DNA of 20,290 bases from JAICLL01 sp035252155 (GTDB lineage: Bacteria > Planctomycetota > Planctomycetia > Pirellulales > JAICIG01). Under the pieces are notes generated by a model. The model searched no databases. It saw nothing but the letters and a program-made list of their open reading frames with translations, and was not told the origin of the DNA. The DNA is taken from assembly GCA_035252155.1 (NCBI GenBank), contig DATFDL010000059.1, positions 1 to 20,290 of the forward strand, given 5' to 3'. Positions 6,706 to 12,862 of the stretch are shown piece by piece (position 1 is the stretch's first letter; the number at the start of each line of letters is the position of its first letter). A program made the position numbers and the translations under genes.

Positions 6706-7689
6706 ATGATCCGCTCCGTAAATGCGCCCGGCGTCCGGTTGTACAATTTTGGCCCGACCGCGGCCAGCCTGCGCGAGCAGATTGTACGCGGGCTGCGTCA
6801 GGCGGCGAAAGAGCTGCCGTCGTGCCTTTGGTACGATCGGCGAGGAGCGCGTCTTTATGAGCGGCTTTGCCGGTCGCCCGATTATTATTTCGACCGGGCC
6901 GAACGCGCGCTGCTCCGCCGACACGGAGCCGAAATCGGCCGGTGTTTCGCGAGCCGCTCGCTCGTCGTTGAATATGGCAGCGGGGCTTGCCGCACCACGC
7001 AGGCGCTGCTGCGGCACCTGCCGCGGCCGGCCGCGTTTGTGCCGGTCGATCGCTCGATGGCACAATTAAAGCGCGGTCTGCGACGGCTCGAACGGCAATT
7101 TCCCCAATTGCCAGTGCTGCCGGTCCGCGCCGACTTCACGGGGCGGTTTGCATTGCCCACGCCCGAGCGGCGCTCGGCGGGGACCATCATTTATCTTGCC
7201 GCGGCCACGCTCGGAACGCTGGCCCCCTCGCAGGCGGCCGACGTGCTGCGCGGCATGGCTCGCCTCTGCGGCCGGCGCGGCGGCGTGCTGGTCGGAATCG
7301 ACCTCAATTCCGACCCGCGGCGGCTCGAACGCGCACTCGACGATCGGCAGGGTCTGACCAAGGCGCTGAACCTGAACGTGCTTTCGCACGCCAACCGCCG
7401 ATTCGCGGGCAACTTTCAACCCCGGCGGTTCTGGCATTATTCGTTTTACAACGAGCCAGAGCGGCGCGTCGAATTGCACCTGTTGAGCCAGGCCGACCAG
7501 CTTGTGACGGTGGGCGGTGCCCGTATTGGCTTCCGCAAGGGAGAAAGCGTCCGCACCGAATGCTTTCATCGTTACGATCTTAGGCAGTTCCAGCGGCTGG
7601 CCTCGTCGGCCGGTTTACGTGTCGAGCAGTGCTGGCGGGGCGAGGCGGAAAACCTCGCCATCCAGCTCCTTTCGGCAGCCGATCGTTGA
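6706..7689 (+). CDS. EgtD-like SAM-dependent methyltransferase (histidine-methyltransferase fold family), substrate uncertain
   Basis: The protein has 327 residues, the usual EgtD length. Family features in order are LWYDRRGARLYERLCRSPDYYF (41-62), the SAM motif VVEYGSGACRTTQALL (87-102), FVPVDRS (111-117), VLVGIDLNSDP (194-204), LNLNVLSHANRRF (221-233), VELHLLSQADQ and GESVRTE (279-285). EgtD makes hercynine by trimethylating histidine, the first step to ergothioneine. Two diagnostic sites differ here: the usual GSTIGN reads AATLGT (Asn to Thr171), and the usual TExS reads TECF (Ser to Phe287). In characterised EgtD the corresponding Asn, Glu and Ser line the histidine pocket. No egtB lies nearby. 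I infer an N-methyltransferase with another or altered substrate. GGTGA just before the ATG serves as the ribosome binding site. Confidence 0.8.
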   Translation: MIRSVNAPGVRLYNFGPTAASLREQIVRGLRQAAKELPSCLWYDRRGARLYERLCRSPDYYFDRAERALLRRHGAEIGRCFASRSLVVEYGSGACRTTQALLRHLPRPAAFVPVDRSMAQLKRGLRRLERQFPQLPVLPVRADFTGRFALPTPERRSAGTIIYLAAATLGTLAPSQAADVLRGMARLCGRRGGVLVGIDLNSDPRRLERALDDRQGLTKALNLNVLSHANRRFAGNFQPRRFWHYSFYNEPERRVELHLLSQADQLVTVGGARIGFRKGESVRTECFHRYDLRQFQRLASSAGLRVEQCWRGEAENLAIQLLSAADR

Positions 7690-7713
7690 CTTGCCCGGTG
7701 CGTTTTTTATCAT
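7686..7713 (+). promoter_or_regulatory. Sigma70-type promoter of the DUF1549/DUF1553 gene
   Basis: TTGACT (7686-7691), a 16-base spacer ending in six T's, and TATCAT (7708-7713) form a good -35/-10 pair. The -35 overlaps the stop codon of the upstream methyltransferase gene. Transcription would start near 7720. Confidence 0.6.
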
Positions 7714-7745
7714 GGATAGACAGGGCAGCAGGAACCGTCTATCCA
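7713..7745. promoter_or_regulatory. Perfect 9-bp inverted repeat in the promoter/leader of the DUF1549/DUF1553 gene
   Basis: TGGATAGAC (7713-7721) and GTCTATCCA (7737-7745) are exact reverse complements with 15 bases between. The first arm abuts the -10 box; the second sits just before the ribosome binding site. It could be a repressor operator or, if transcription starts earlier than predicted, a leader hairpin. Confidence 0.55.
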
Positions 7746-7759
7746 GCGAGGCAAGTCCC

Positions 7760-9556
7760 ATGACGCGGGTCGTCTATCAGCAAGTCGGCGCCGTGCGCGC
7801 CGCGAGCCGTTCGTTACTTCAAATCGGGCACGTGAGCTGGGGCCTGGCGCTGCTGTTGGCCGCGGGCGGGTCTGGGCTTTCCGCCTCCGAAAAAGACGCG
7901 GTGAAGCTCGCCGCCAAGAACGATTCGTCAGCCGGCGAATTGAGCGACAAACTGTCGTCGAGCGCCACCTCCGACGCCGACATCATCGCCTATATCAACG
8001 AGCAGATCCGCAAGGGCTGGAAGGACGCCGAGGTCACGGCTTCCCCCGAGGCCACCGACAATGAATGGTGCCGCCGAGTTTATCTCGACATCCTCGGCCG
8101 CATTCCATCGGTGAGCGAGCTGCAAAGCTTTTTGAAAGAGAAAAGCAAAAACCGCAAGGCCGAGCTGGTCGAGCGGCTGCTCGACTCGGATGAGTACGTG
8201 GAAGAGTACGCTCGCAACTGGACGACCATCTGGACGAATATCTTGATCGGCCGGCCCAAGTCCGACCGCGATGAGGCCCGCGACCTGGTCGACCGCGACG
8301 GCATGCAGCAATATTTGCGGCGGACGTTTTTGACGAACAAGCCCTACGACAAGATGGTGTTTGAGCTCATCAGCGCCACGGGGGCCAATAAGCCCGGCGA
8401 AGAGGGTTACAACGGCGCGGTTAACTTTGTGCTCGACAACCTGCAAGAGAACGCCACGACGGCTACTGCCAAGACGGCGCGCTATTTTCTTGGCTTGCAA
8501 GTGCAATGCACGCAGTGCCACAATCATCCGTTCAACGACTGGAAGCAGGACCAGTTTTGGGGCATGAACGCTTTCTTCCGCCAGACGAAGGCCCTGCGCA
8601 CCTTCCAGGGGCGAGAGATTGTCGCGGTGCGGCTGGAGAATGAAGATTTTCCCGGCGAGCGTGGCGACCCCACCGACGCTGAGATTTTCTTTGAACAGCG
8701 CAACGGCGTATTGGTAGTCGCCTATCCCACGTTTGTCGATGGGACGAAGATCAACACCAGCGGGTACGCTGATGAAGTCAACCGCCGGCTGGAACTGGCC
8801 AAGCTCGTCACCAAATCGGAATACCTGGGCAAGGCGATCGTCAATCGGATGTGGGGACATTTTTTGGGTTATGGTTTTACGAAGCCCATTGACGATCTCG
8901 GCCCGCACAATGCCCCTTCGCACCCGGAATTGCTTGATTACCTTGGTAAACAGTTTGCGGCCCAGGGACACGATCTGCGGCGGCTGATCCGCTGGATCAC
9001 ACTGTGCGAGCCGTATTCTTTGTCGAGCAAGTACGGCGGTCGCACGGCCAAGAACAAGCTCGACGATCCGAGCCAGGGCGTGAAGCCGCTCTTCAGCCAT
9101 TTCTATGTGCGACAGATGCAGGCCGAAGAGCTTTATGAATCGCTGTTGGTGGCCACCGAGGCGCACAAGACCAAGGGCAGCTACGAAGAGCAAGAAAAGA
9201 CCAAGGGCGACTGGCTACGGCAGTTCACGATTGCCTTCGGCACCGACGAGGGCGACGAGACGACCACCTTCAACGGCACGATTCCGCAGACGCTGATGAT
9301 GTTCAACGGCGATCTGATCAAAAAGGCCACCAGCCTCGACAAAGGCGGCTTTCTTTACAAGCTGGCCACGGGCGCTCGTCGGCCGCAGGACCGGGTCGAC
9401 TATCTCTATCTGGCGGCCCTTTCGCGGCGACCGAGCAAGCAAGAGATGTCGATTGCCAATCAGCTCTTGATGGCCCGCGGCGGCGATCCGACTCAGGCGA
9501 TGCAAGATGTCTGGTGGGCGCTGCTGAATACGAATGAGTTCATCTTGAACCACTAG
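7760..9556 (+). CDS. Secreted planctomycete DUF1549/DUF1553 protein with a CxxCH motif
   Basis: The protein has 598 residues from the ATG at 7760; GCGAGG lies about 8 bases ahead of it. An ATG at 7712 falls inside the inverted repeat and is less likely. A hydrophobic segment at about 24-40 (WGLALLLAAGGSGL) suggests export. DUF1549 runs from about 72 to 275 and includes NEWCRRVYLDILGRIPSVSELQSFL and VQCTQCHNHPFNDWKQDQFWGM; CTQCH (250-254) is a potential covalent haem site. DUF1553 follows (about 345-590), with GKAIVNRMWGHFLGYGF, PSHPELLDYLGKQFAAQGHDLRRLIRWI and a late YLAALSRRPS motif. The family is greatly expanded in planctomycetes and its biochemical role is not established. It is usually paired with a DUF1501 gene, which is absent here; an XRE-type regulator follows instead. 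Confidence 0.9.
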   Translation: MTRVVYQQVGAVRAASRSLLQIGHVSWGLALLLAAGGSGLSASEKDAVKLAAKNDSSAGELSDKLSSSATSDADIIAYINEQIRKGWKDAEVTASPEATDNEWCRRVYLDILGRIPSVSELQSFLKEKSKNRKAELVERLLDSDEYVEEYARNWTTIWTNILIGRPKSDRDEARDLVDRDGMQQYLRRTFLTNKPYDKMVFELISATGANKPGEEGYNGAVNFVLDNLQENATTATAKTARYFLGLQVQCTQCHNHPFNDWKQDQFWGMNAFFRQTKALRTFQGREIVAVRLENEDFPGERGDPTDAEIFFEQRNGVLVVAYPTFVDGTKINTSGYADEVNRRLELAKLVTKSEYLGKAIVNRMWGHFLGYGFTKPIDDLGPHNAPSHPELLDYLGKQFAAQGHDLRRLIRWITLCEPYSLSSKYGGRTAKNKLDDPSQGVKPLFSHFYVRQMQAEELYESLLVATEAHKTKGSYEEQEKTKGDWLRQFTIAFGTDEGDETTTFNGTIPQTLMMFNGDLIKKATSLDKGGFLYKLATGARRPQDRVDYLYLAALSRRPSKQEMSIANQLLMARGGDPTQAMQDVWWALLNTNEFILNH

Positions 9557-9581
9557 GGCGGCGTTCGGGCGGAGCATACGC

Positions 9582-9926
9582 TTGAAACACATCGTTCGCC
9601 AGCAGCGCCTCACTGTTGAGGAAGCAGCTAAATATCAGGCGATTCGAGAGCAGGTCGATCAAGAGATGCCGGAATTGTTGGCTCGACATCACGAGCGCAT
9701 CGCGGCCTTGGACAAGGTCGATGACGTGCTGAAGCAACTGAGGGCCGCTCGCGAAGAAAAGGGGTTAAGCCTCGTCAATGTAAGCGAGCGCACGGGAATG
9801 GACCACGCTGATCTGTTGAAACTGGAAACCGAAGAGCGGCCCAATCCAACCCTTGAAACTTTAGTGCGGTATGCCGATGCGGTTGGAATGCGCCTAGAGC
9901 TCGCGCTTACCGCTGCCCGCCCATAA
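9582..9926 (+). CDS. XRE-family helix-turn-helix regulator (HigA-like)
   Basis: DNA-binding protein of 114 residues. The N-terminal half is charged and helical (VEEAAKYQAIREQVDQEMPELLARHHERIAALDKVDDVLKQL). The C-terminal half is a Cro/C1-type helix-turn-helix: LRAAREEKGLSLVNVSERTGMDHADLLKLETEERPNPTLETLVRYADAVGMRLELAL. It starts at a TTG (9582) with GGAG at 9571-9574 in good position; no ATG is available upstream in frame. It begins only 25 bp after the DUF1553 gene and may be read with it. No toxin gene is adjacent, so it is either an orphan antitoxin or a free-standing regulator. Its last codons overlap the 3' end of the convergent gene by 20 bp. Confidence 0.82.
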   Translation: MKHIVRQQRLTVEEAAKYQAIREQVDQEMPELLARHHERIAALDKVDDVLKQLRAAREEKGLSLVNVSERTGMDHADLLKLETEERPNPTLETLVRYADAVGMRLELALTAARP

Positions 9927-10821
9927 AGAAGTTGAACGGGCGCTGCCACGAGTTTTCGCAGCCGAGTCGCCGATGCGAGCTTGTTTCCATTGGCGGCGCT
10001 TCCTGACAGCGTGTCGAGTCCGTGGAGGGCCCCGCGGCATGGACCCGTTCCCGCGCCCTGCACCGCAGAGCTTCAGCCGCCGCGCGCACTTCGTCGGCCG
10101 AATCGAAGAGGTTTTGCTCTTCGAGCAGATCGGCGGCTTCGCCCAGCTTGCGGGCCGCCTGACGGAGCGCATCGATTTCAATCGCCGAGGCGCCGTCGGT
10201 CGGCGGCGAGTTGACTACGATGTTGCCCGGTGTTTCGATAGCACCAGGGCTCGCCAGTTGACGCCGGTCCTCTTCGTCGAGCGTGCGAATCCACTCGATC
10301 ATCGCCTCGGGTGAACCGCCAAACTCAGTGCCGCCGTAGACATCGTCGCCCAACCGCCGCTTCAGATCGAGAATCACCTGCGCAGGCTCGCCGGGCCGCA
10401 AGCCGTCCGCCCGCTTGCCATCGGGCTGCGGGGCTTCGCCGCGCGCTTGCTCGCGGGCGATCAGCCGCTGAAAGAGCGGTGTCTTGTGTAAAAGCGAAAC
10501 GCCCGCGTCGTCGTTCGGGGCTTCATCGTCCTCGGTCGGGCAGGCCCGGCCGCACAACGGGCAGGCGACGTCGCCACAGTCCAGCCGAGTCAGCATACCG
10601 CCGGGACGAACCGCCGGTCGTACCAGCGGGGCCAGCGCGGGGCGGTCGCCGATCAGCGCTTGGTTCATGCGGTGCTCGGGTGCGCGGGCAGCTTTGTCGT
10701 CCGACGCTGACGACGTCGTGGTGGGCGAATCGTCATCGGCCATCGCCGCGCCGGCCAGCGCCAACTGAAGGGCCATCAGTAACACGGCTATGGAACAGCG
10801 CGGCTTGCAGTCGAACGACAT
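9907..10821 (-). CDS. Secreted protein of unknown function
   Basis: The protein has 304 residues and I recognise no domain. The start is set at the ATG at 10821 because GGAGGTGACC sits immediately before it, one of the best ribosome binding sites in the window. The N-terminus is a clear signal peptide: a basic start, a hydrophobic core (SIAVLLMALQLALAGA) and a likely cleavage after AMA, so it should be exported. The mature part is polar and low in complexity at first (DDDSPTTTSSASDD). It has a cysteine cluster LDCGDVACPLCGRACP that could bind metal or form disulfides. It ends with a predicted helix, IEIDALRQAARKLGEAADLLEEQNLFDSADEVRAAAEALRCRARERV, similar to short heptad helices in other planctomycete secreted proteins. 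The 3' end overlaps the convergent XRE gene by 20 bp. Confidence 0.7.
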   Translation of the reverse strand: MSFDCKPRCSIAVLLMALQLALAGAAMADDDSPTTTSSASDDKAARAPEHRMNQALIGDRPALAPLVRPAVRPGGMLTRLDCGDVACPLCGRACPTEDDEAPNDDAGVSLLHKTPLFQRLIAREQARGEAPQPDGKRADGLRPGEPAQVILDLKRRLGDDVYGGTEFGGSPEAMIEWIRTLDEEDRRQLASPGAIETPGNIVVNSPPTDGASAIEIDALRQAARKLGEAADLLEEQNLFDSADEVRAAAEALRCRARERVHAAGPSTDSTRCQEAPPMETSSHRRLGCENSWQRPFNFFMGGQR

Positions 10822-10887
10822 GGCGGTCACCTCCGTGTAAATATGGAACGTCCGCCAGTCGCAAAGGTGGCAACGTCGCGGGCAGCG

Positions 10888-10893
10888 ATTATA
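10888..10893 (-). promoter_or_regulatory. -10 box of the secreted-protein gene
   Basis: On the minus strand the hexamer reads TATAAT, a perfect -10, about 65 bases before the start codon at 10821. No good -35 is visible at the normal distance. Confidence 0.4.
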
Positions 10894-10923
10894 GAGCGGC
10901 GGGCGAATTTGGCGGAAGCTCAT

Positions 10924-11059
10924 GTAGAACGGAATTCATTCCGTTTCTGACCGTAGGATGGCTGGTGCGGCACGCGGAACGGAATGAATTCCGTTCTACG
11001 GCGAGCAAACGGAATGAATTCCTTGCTGCGACGAGTAAACGGAATGAATTCCATTTTAC
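10924..11059. repeat. Cluster of four GTAG/EcoRI-core palindromes
   Basis: Four copies of a palindrome built on arms of GTAGAACGGAAT and its reverse complement around a 2-base centre. Copies start near 10924, 10976, 11004 and 11034. The last three have their cores (GGAATGAATTCC) at 10981, 11011 and 11041, exactly 30 bp apart, in the same orientation. Copies 3 and 4 have changed outer bases that still partly pair (GCAA/TTGC; GTAAA/TTTAC). The cluster fills the space between two divergent promoters. It is non-coding, although open frames run through it. Confidence 0.85.
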
Positions 11060-11093
11060 GATGACGCAGAGCGCGCAGCTTTCCTAGTTGTGC

Positions 11094-11122
11094 TTGACAC
11101 CACCCGCCGCCATTACCATAAT
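11094..11122 (+). promoter_or_regulatory. Strong sigma70-type promoter of the outer-membrane protein gene
   Basis: TTGACA (11094-11099), a 17-base spacer and CATAAT (11117-11122) give 11 of 12 consensus matches. The leader to the ATG at 11227 would be about 98 nt. Confidence 0.7.
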
Positions 11123-11226
11123 CCCGCCCTCCTCACCTTAGAGCGGCCCGGTTCGCGCTGCGCACTCGTTGCCATTTCGCGGCGTCTCCGGCCCGTGCAT
11201 CTCGCGCAGAATCGAAAGCTTGTCGA

Positions 11227-12354
11227 ATGGCTGACCGCTGGGCAGTCGTCGTGCGTTGGACGGTGCTGCTGACGGCTTTGTTGCCCGTCGCCGCATCGGC
11301 CCAGGCGCCGCGCGACCGCTCGAACCCGCTGCGCGACGGTGTACTGACGTCGGGTGCGGCGCCCTCCCGACGATCGTCGCAGAGTTCGCCGCTTCGGCGT
11401 TTCGTCTCAACCGTCGATGAAGATACGACTTTGCAGCCGGGCAGGCCGCTCTCCGCGAAATCGAGCTTACAGCCGATCGGGCCCGATTGGCTGAAAGGCG
11501 ACGTGCCCGAATTGCTCGCGCCGCCGCGGGCGGCCGCCCCCGTCGACGATCTGTTGTCGGACGATTTGGGTCCCGATGTGCTCTCGACGCCCGACGGCCC
11601 GATGATTGCGCCGCCCCAGACGCTCGGCCCCGAGGGTTTGTCGCCGGGCGGGGCGCCCGACTTGCTGTCGCCCGGTCTGCTGGGGCCGGGCAGCGCTTCC
11701 GGAAGCCTGTCGCCCTCGGCCGGCGGGCTACTGCACGACATGCCGTCGGGTCCCGCGCTGCCCGCCGTCCGTCAGCCGATGTTGCGCGAAAGCTGGCTTT
11801 ATCGACCGTTCAATCTGAGCATCTTCGAAGGCGCGCTTTTCGCCACGCCGCCGATCGGCCCGCAGATCAACACCACGGTGGCCTATTTCACGGGCTTTCG
11901 GCTGGGCTGGGACTATGCCACGCATTTCGGCGGCGAAACGCGCTTTGGATTTTCGAAGGTGTTTCTACTCGATTCGCAGACCCGCAGCACCGAAGTCGGT
12001 TTTCAGCGGCTGTTTTATTTCGACACCAGCGTGCTGATCTATCCTTGGGGCGACACGCGCTTTCGGCCGTTTCTCGCGCTCGGCGGCGGATTGGCCGATA
12101 TTTTCATCATCAGCAACAACGGAGTGAACTTGCACCCCGGCGCATTCAACCTGCCCTTTGGCGGCGGCATCAAGTATCGCCACGGCACGCGGCTGGCCTT
12201 CCGAGCCGACATTCGCGACAACCTGACCTTCTCGGGCAGCGGCGGGATGCGCACGCTCAACAACATCGAAATCGTCGGCGGCGTCGAGTTTCATTTCGGC
12301 GGCGGCGACCGCCGCGTCTATTGGCCGTGGAATCCCAGCCGACACTGGTGGTGA
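11227..12354 (+). CDS. Outer-membrane beta-barrel protein with a disordered Pro/Gly/Ser-rich N-terminal region
   Basis: The protein has 375 residues. A signal peptide is evident (WTVLLTALLPVAASAQA, cleavage after about residue 26). Residues about 27-185 are low in complexity and rich in Pro, Gly, Ser and Leu, with repeated LGPxxLSPG/LLSPGLLGPG units, suggesting a flexible linker. From about residue 195 there are alternating amphipathic strands ended by glycines and aromatic residues (TTVAYFTGFRLGWDYATHFGGETRFGFSK, RFRPFLALGGGLADIFI, LPFGGGIKYRHGTRLAFRADIRDNLTF, NNIEIVGGVEFHFGGG). These resemble small 8-stranded OmpA-like/porin_3-type barrels. The role is unknown; such proteins may be structural or transport small solutes. 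No clear ribosome binding site precedes the ATG. Confidence 0.78.
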   Translation: MADRWAVVVRWTVLLTALLPVAASAQAPRDRSNPLRDGVLTSGAAPSRRSSQSSPLRRFVSTVDEDTTLQPGRPLSAKSSLQPIGPDWLKGDVPELLAPPRAAAPVDDLLSDDLGPDVLSTPDGPMIAPPQTLGPEGLSPGGAPDLLSPGLLGPGSASGSLSPSAGGLLHDMPSGPALPAVRQPMLRESWLYRPFNLSIFEGALFATPPIGPQINTTVAYFTGFRLGWDYATHFGGETRFGFSKVFLLDSQTRSTEVGFQRLFYFDTSVLIYPWGDTRFRPFLALGGGLADIFIISNNGVNLHPGAFNLPFGGGIKYRHGTRLAFRADIRDNLTFSGSGGMRTLNNIEIVGGVEFHFGGGDRRVYWPWNPSRHWW

Positions 12355-12356
12355 CG

Positions 12357-12473
12357 GAGGGTTCAGGGTTTAGGGTTCAGGGTTCAGGATTTTAACGCCG
12401 GGCGGGTGAGCTTCGCGCCGACGAGCGGCGCGGCACAAAGATGCTGAACCCTGAACCCTGAACCCTGAACCCT
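12357..12473. repeat. Two opposed arrays of the heptamer GGGTTCA
   Basis: Between the convergent barrel-protein and dehydratase genes, 12357-12389 holds about four and a half copies of GGGTTCA (one variant GGGTTTA). 12444-12473 holds about four copies of its reverse complement. A 54-bp spacer separates them. The arms could pair over about 28 bases, giving a long hairpin that may end transcription from both sides. The plus strand of the left array also fits four GGG runs spaced by four bases, a G-quadruplex pattern. Confidence 0.85.
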
Positions 12474-12477
12474 CGCG

Positions 12478-12840
12478 TCACCCTTTCAGCTCAATCGGCA
12501 GCCGATCGATCTTGGCGGCCAAGATAAAATCGTTTTCGGACAGCCCGCCGATCGCGTGCGTCCAAAGCTCGATCGAGAGCTTGCGATAACCTTCCAGATG
12601 CAAATCGGGATGATGGTTGTCGTCTTCGGCTACCTCGGCCACCCGCTTGAAAAAGTCGAGGCCGGCCATGAAGTTCTTCACCGTCCAGTCGCGACGGATG
12701 CGCTGGCCGTCGGGCGTCAACCGCCAACCTGCGAGCTTGGCCAATTGCGCTTTCGATTCTTCGAGCGTATAAGGCTCGACGCCGCCTTCACAGGGACGGC
12801 ACTTTTTGTGGGTCAGTTGCTCGGGTGTTTGGGTTTGCAT
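12478..12840 (-). CDS. Pterin-4a-carbinolamine dehydratase (4a-hydroxytetrahydrobiopterin dehydratase)
   Basis: Cytoplasmic enzyme that dehydrates 4a-hydroxytetrahydropterin so that the pterin cofactor can be recycled. The protein has 120 residues, as in the PhhB/DCoH family. LAKLAGWRLTPDGQRIRRDWTVKNFMAGLDFFKRVAEVAEDDNHHPDLHLEGYRKLSIELWTHAIGGLSENDFILAAKIDRL contains the family signature: the tandem histidines in DDNHHPD, the following core histidine-containing strand and WTHAIGGLS. The start is the ATG at 12840, preceded by GAGGGAG; an upstream ATG at 12870 overlaps the preceding gene. A cysteine-containing N-terminal tail (KKCRPCEGG) is common in environmental homologues. It begins 22 bp after the surface-protein gene on the same strand. 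No phenylalanine hydroxylase gene is in the window. Confidence 0.9.
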   Translation of the reverse strand: MQTQTPEQLTHKKCRPCEGGVEPYTLEESKAQLAKLAGWRLTPDGQRIRRDWTVKNFMAGLDFFKRVAEVAEDDNHHPDLHLEGYRKLSIELWTHAIGGLSENDFILAAKIDRLPIELKG

Positions 12841-12862
12841 TGGTTGGTCTCCCTCGGGAACT

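Noticed and set aside
7928..9193. 421-codon open frame on the minus strand opposite the DUF1549/DUF1553 gene
   Set aside because: Shadow of a strongly conserved plus-strand gene; the translation has no recognisable motif and no ribosome binding site.
9582..9926. Type II toxin-antitoxin pair formed by the XRE gene and the toxin remnant at 1-239
   Set aside because: The two are more than 9 kb apart with unrelated genes between; nothing links them.
10924..11059. CRISPR array, suggested by the 30-bp spaced repeats
   Set aside because: The repeats are palindromes with almost no unique spacers, and no cas genes are present.
10311..11087. Open frame through the palindrome cluster giving repeated RNEF-type peptides
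   Set aside because: The peptides are translations of the non-coding repeats (GGAATGAATTCC), and the frame also runs antisense through the secreted-protein gene.
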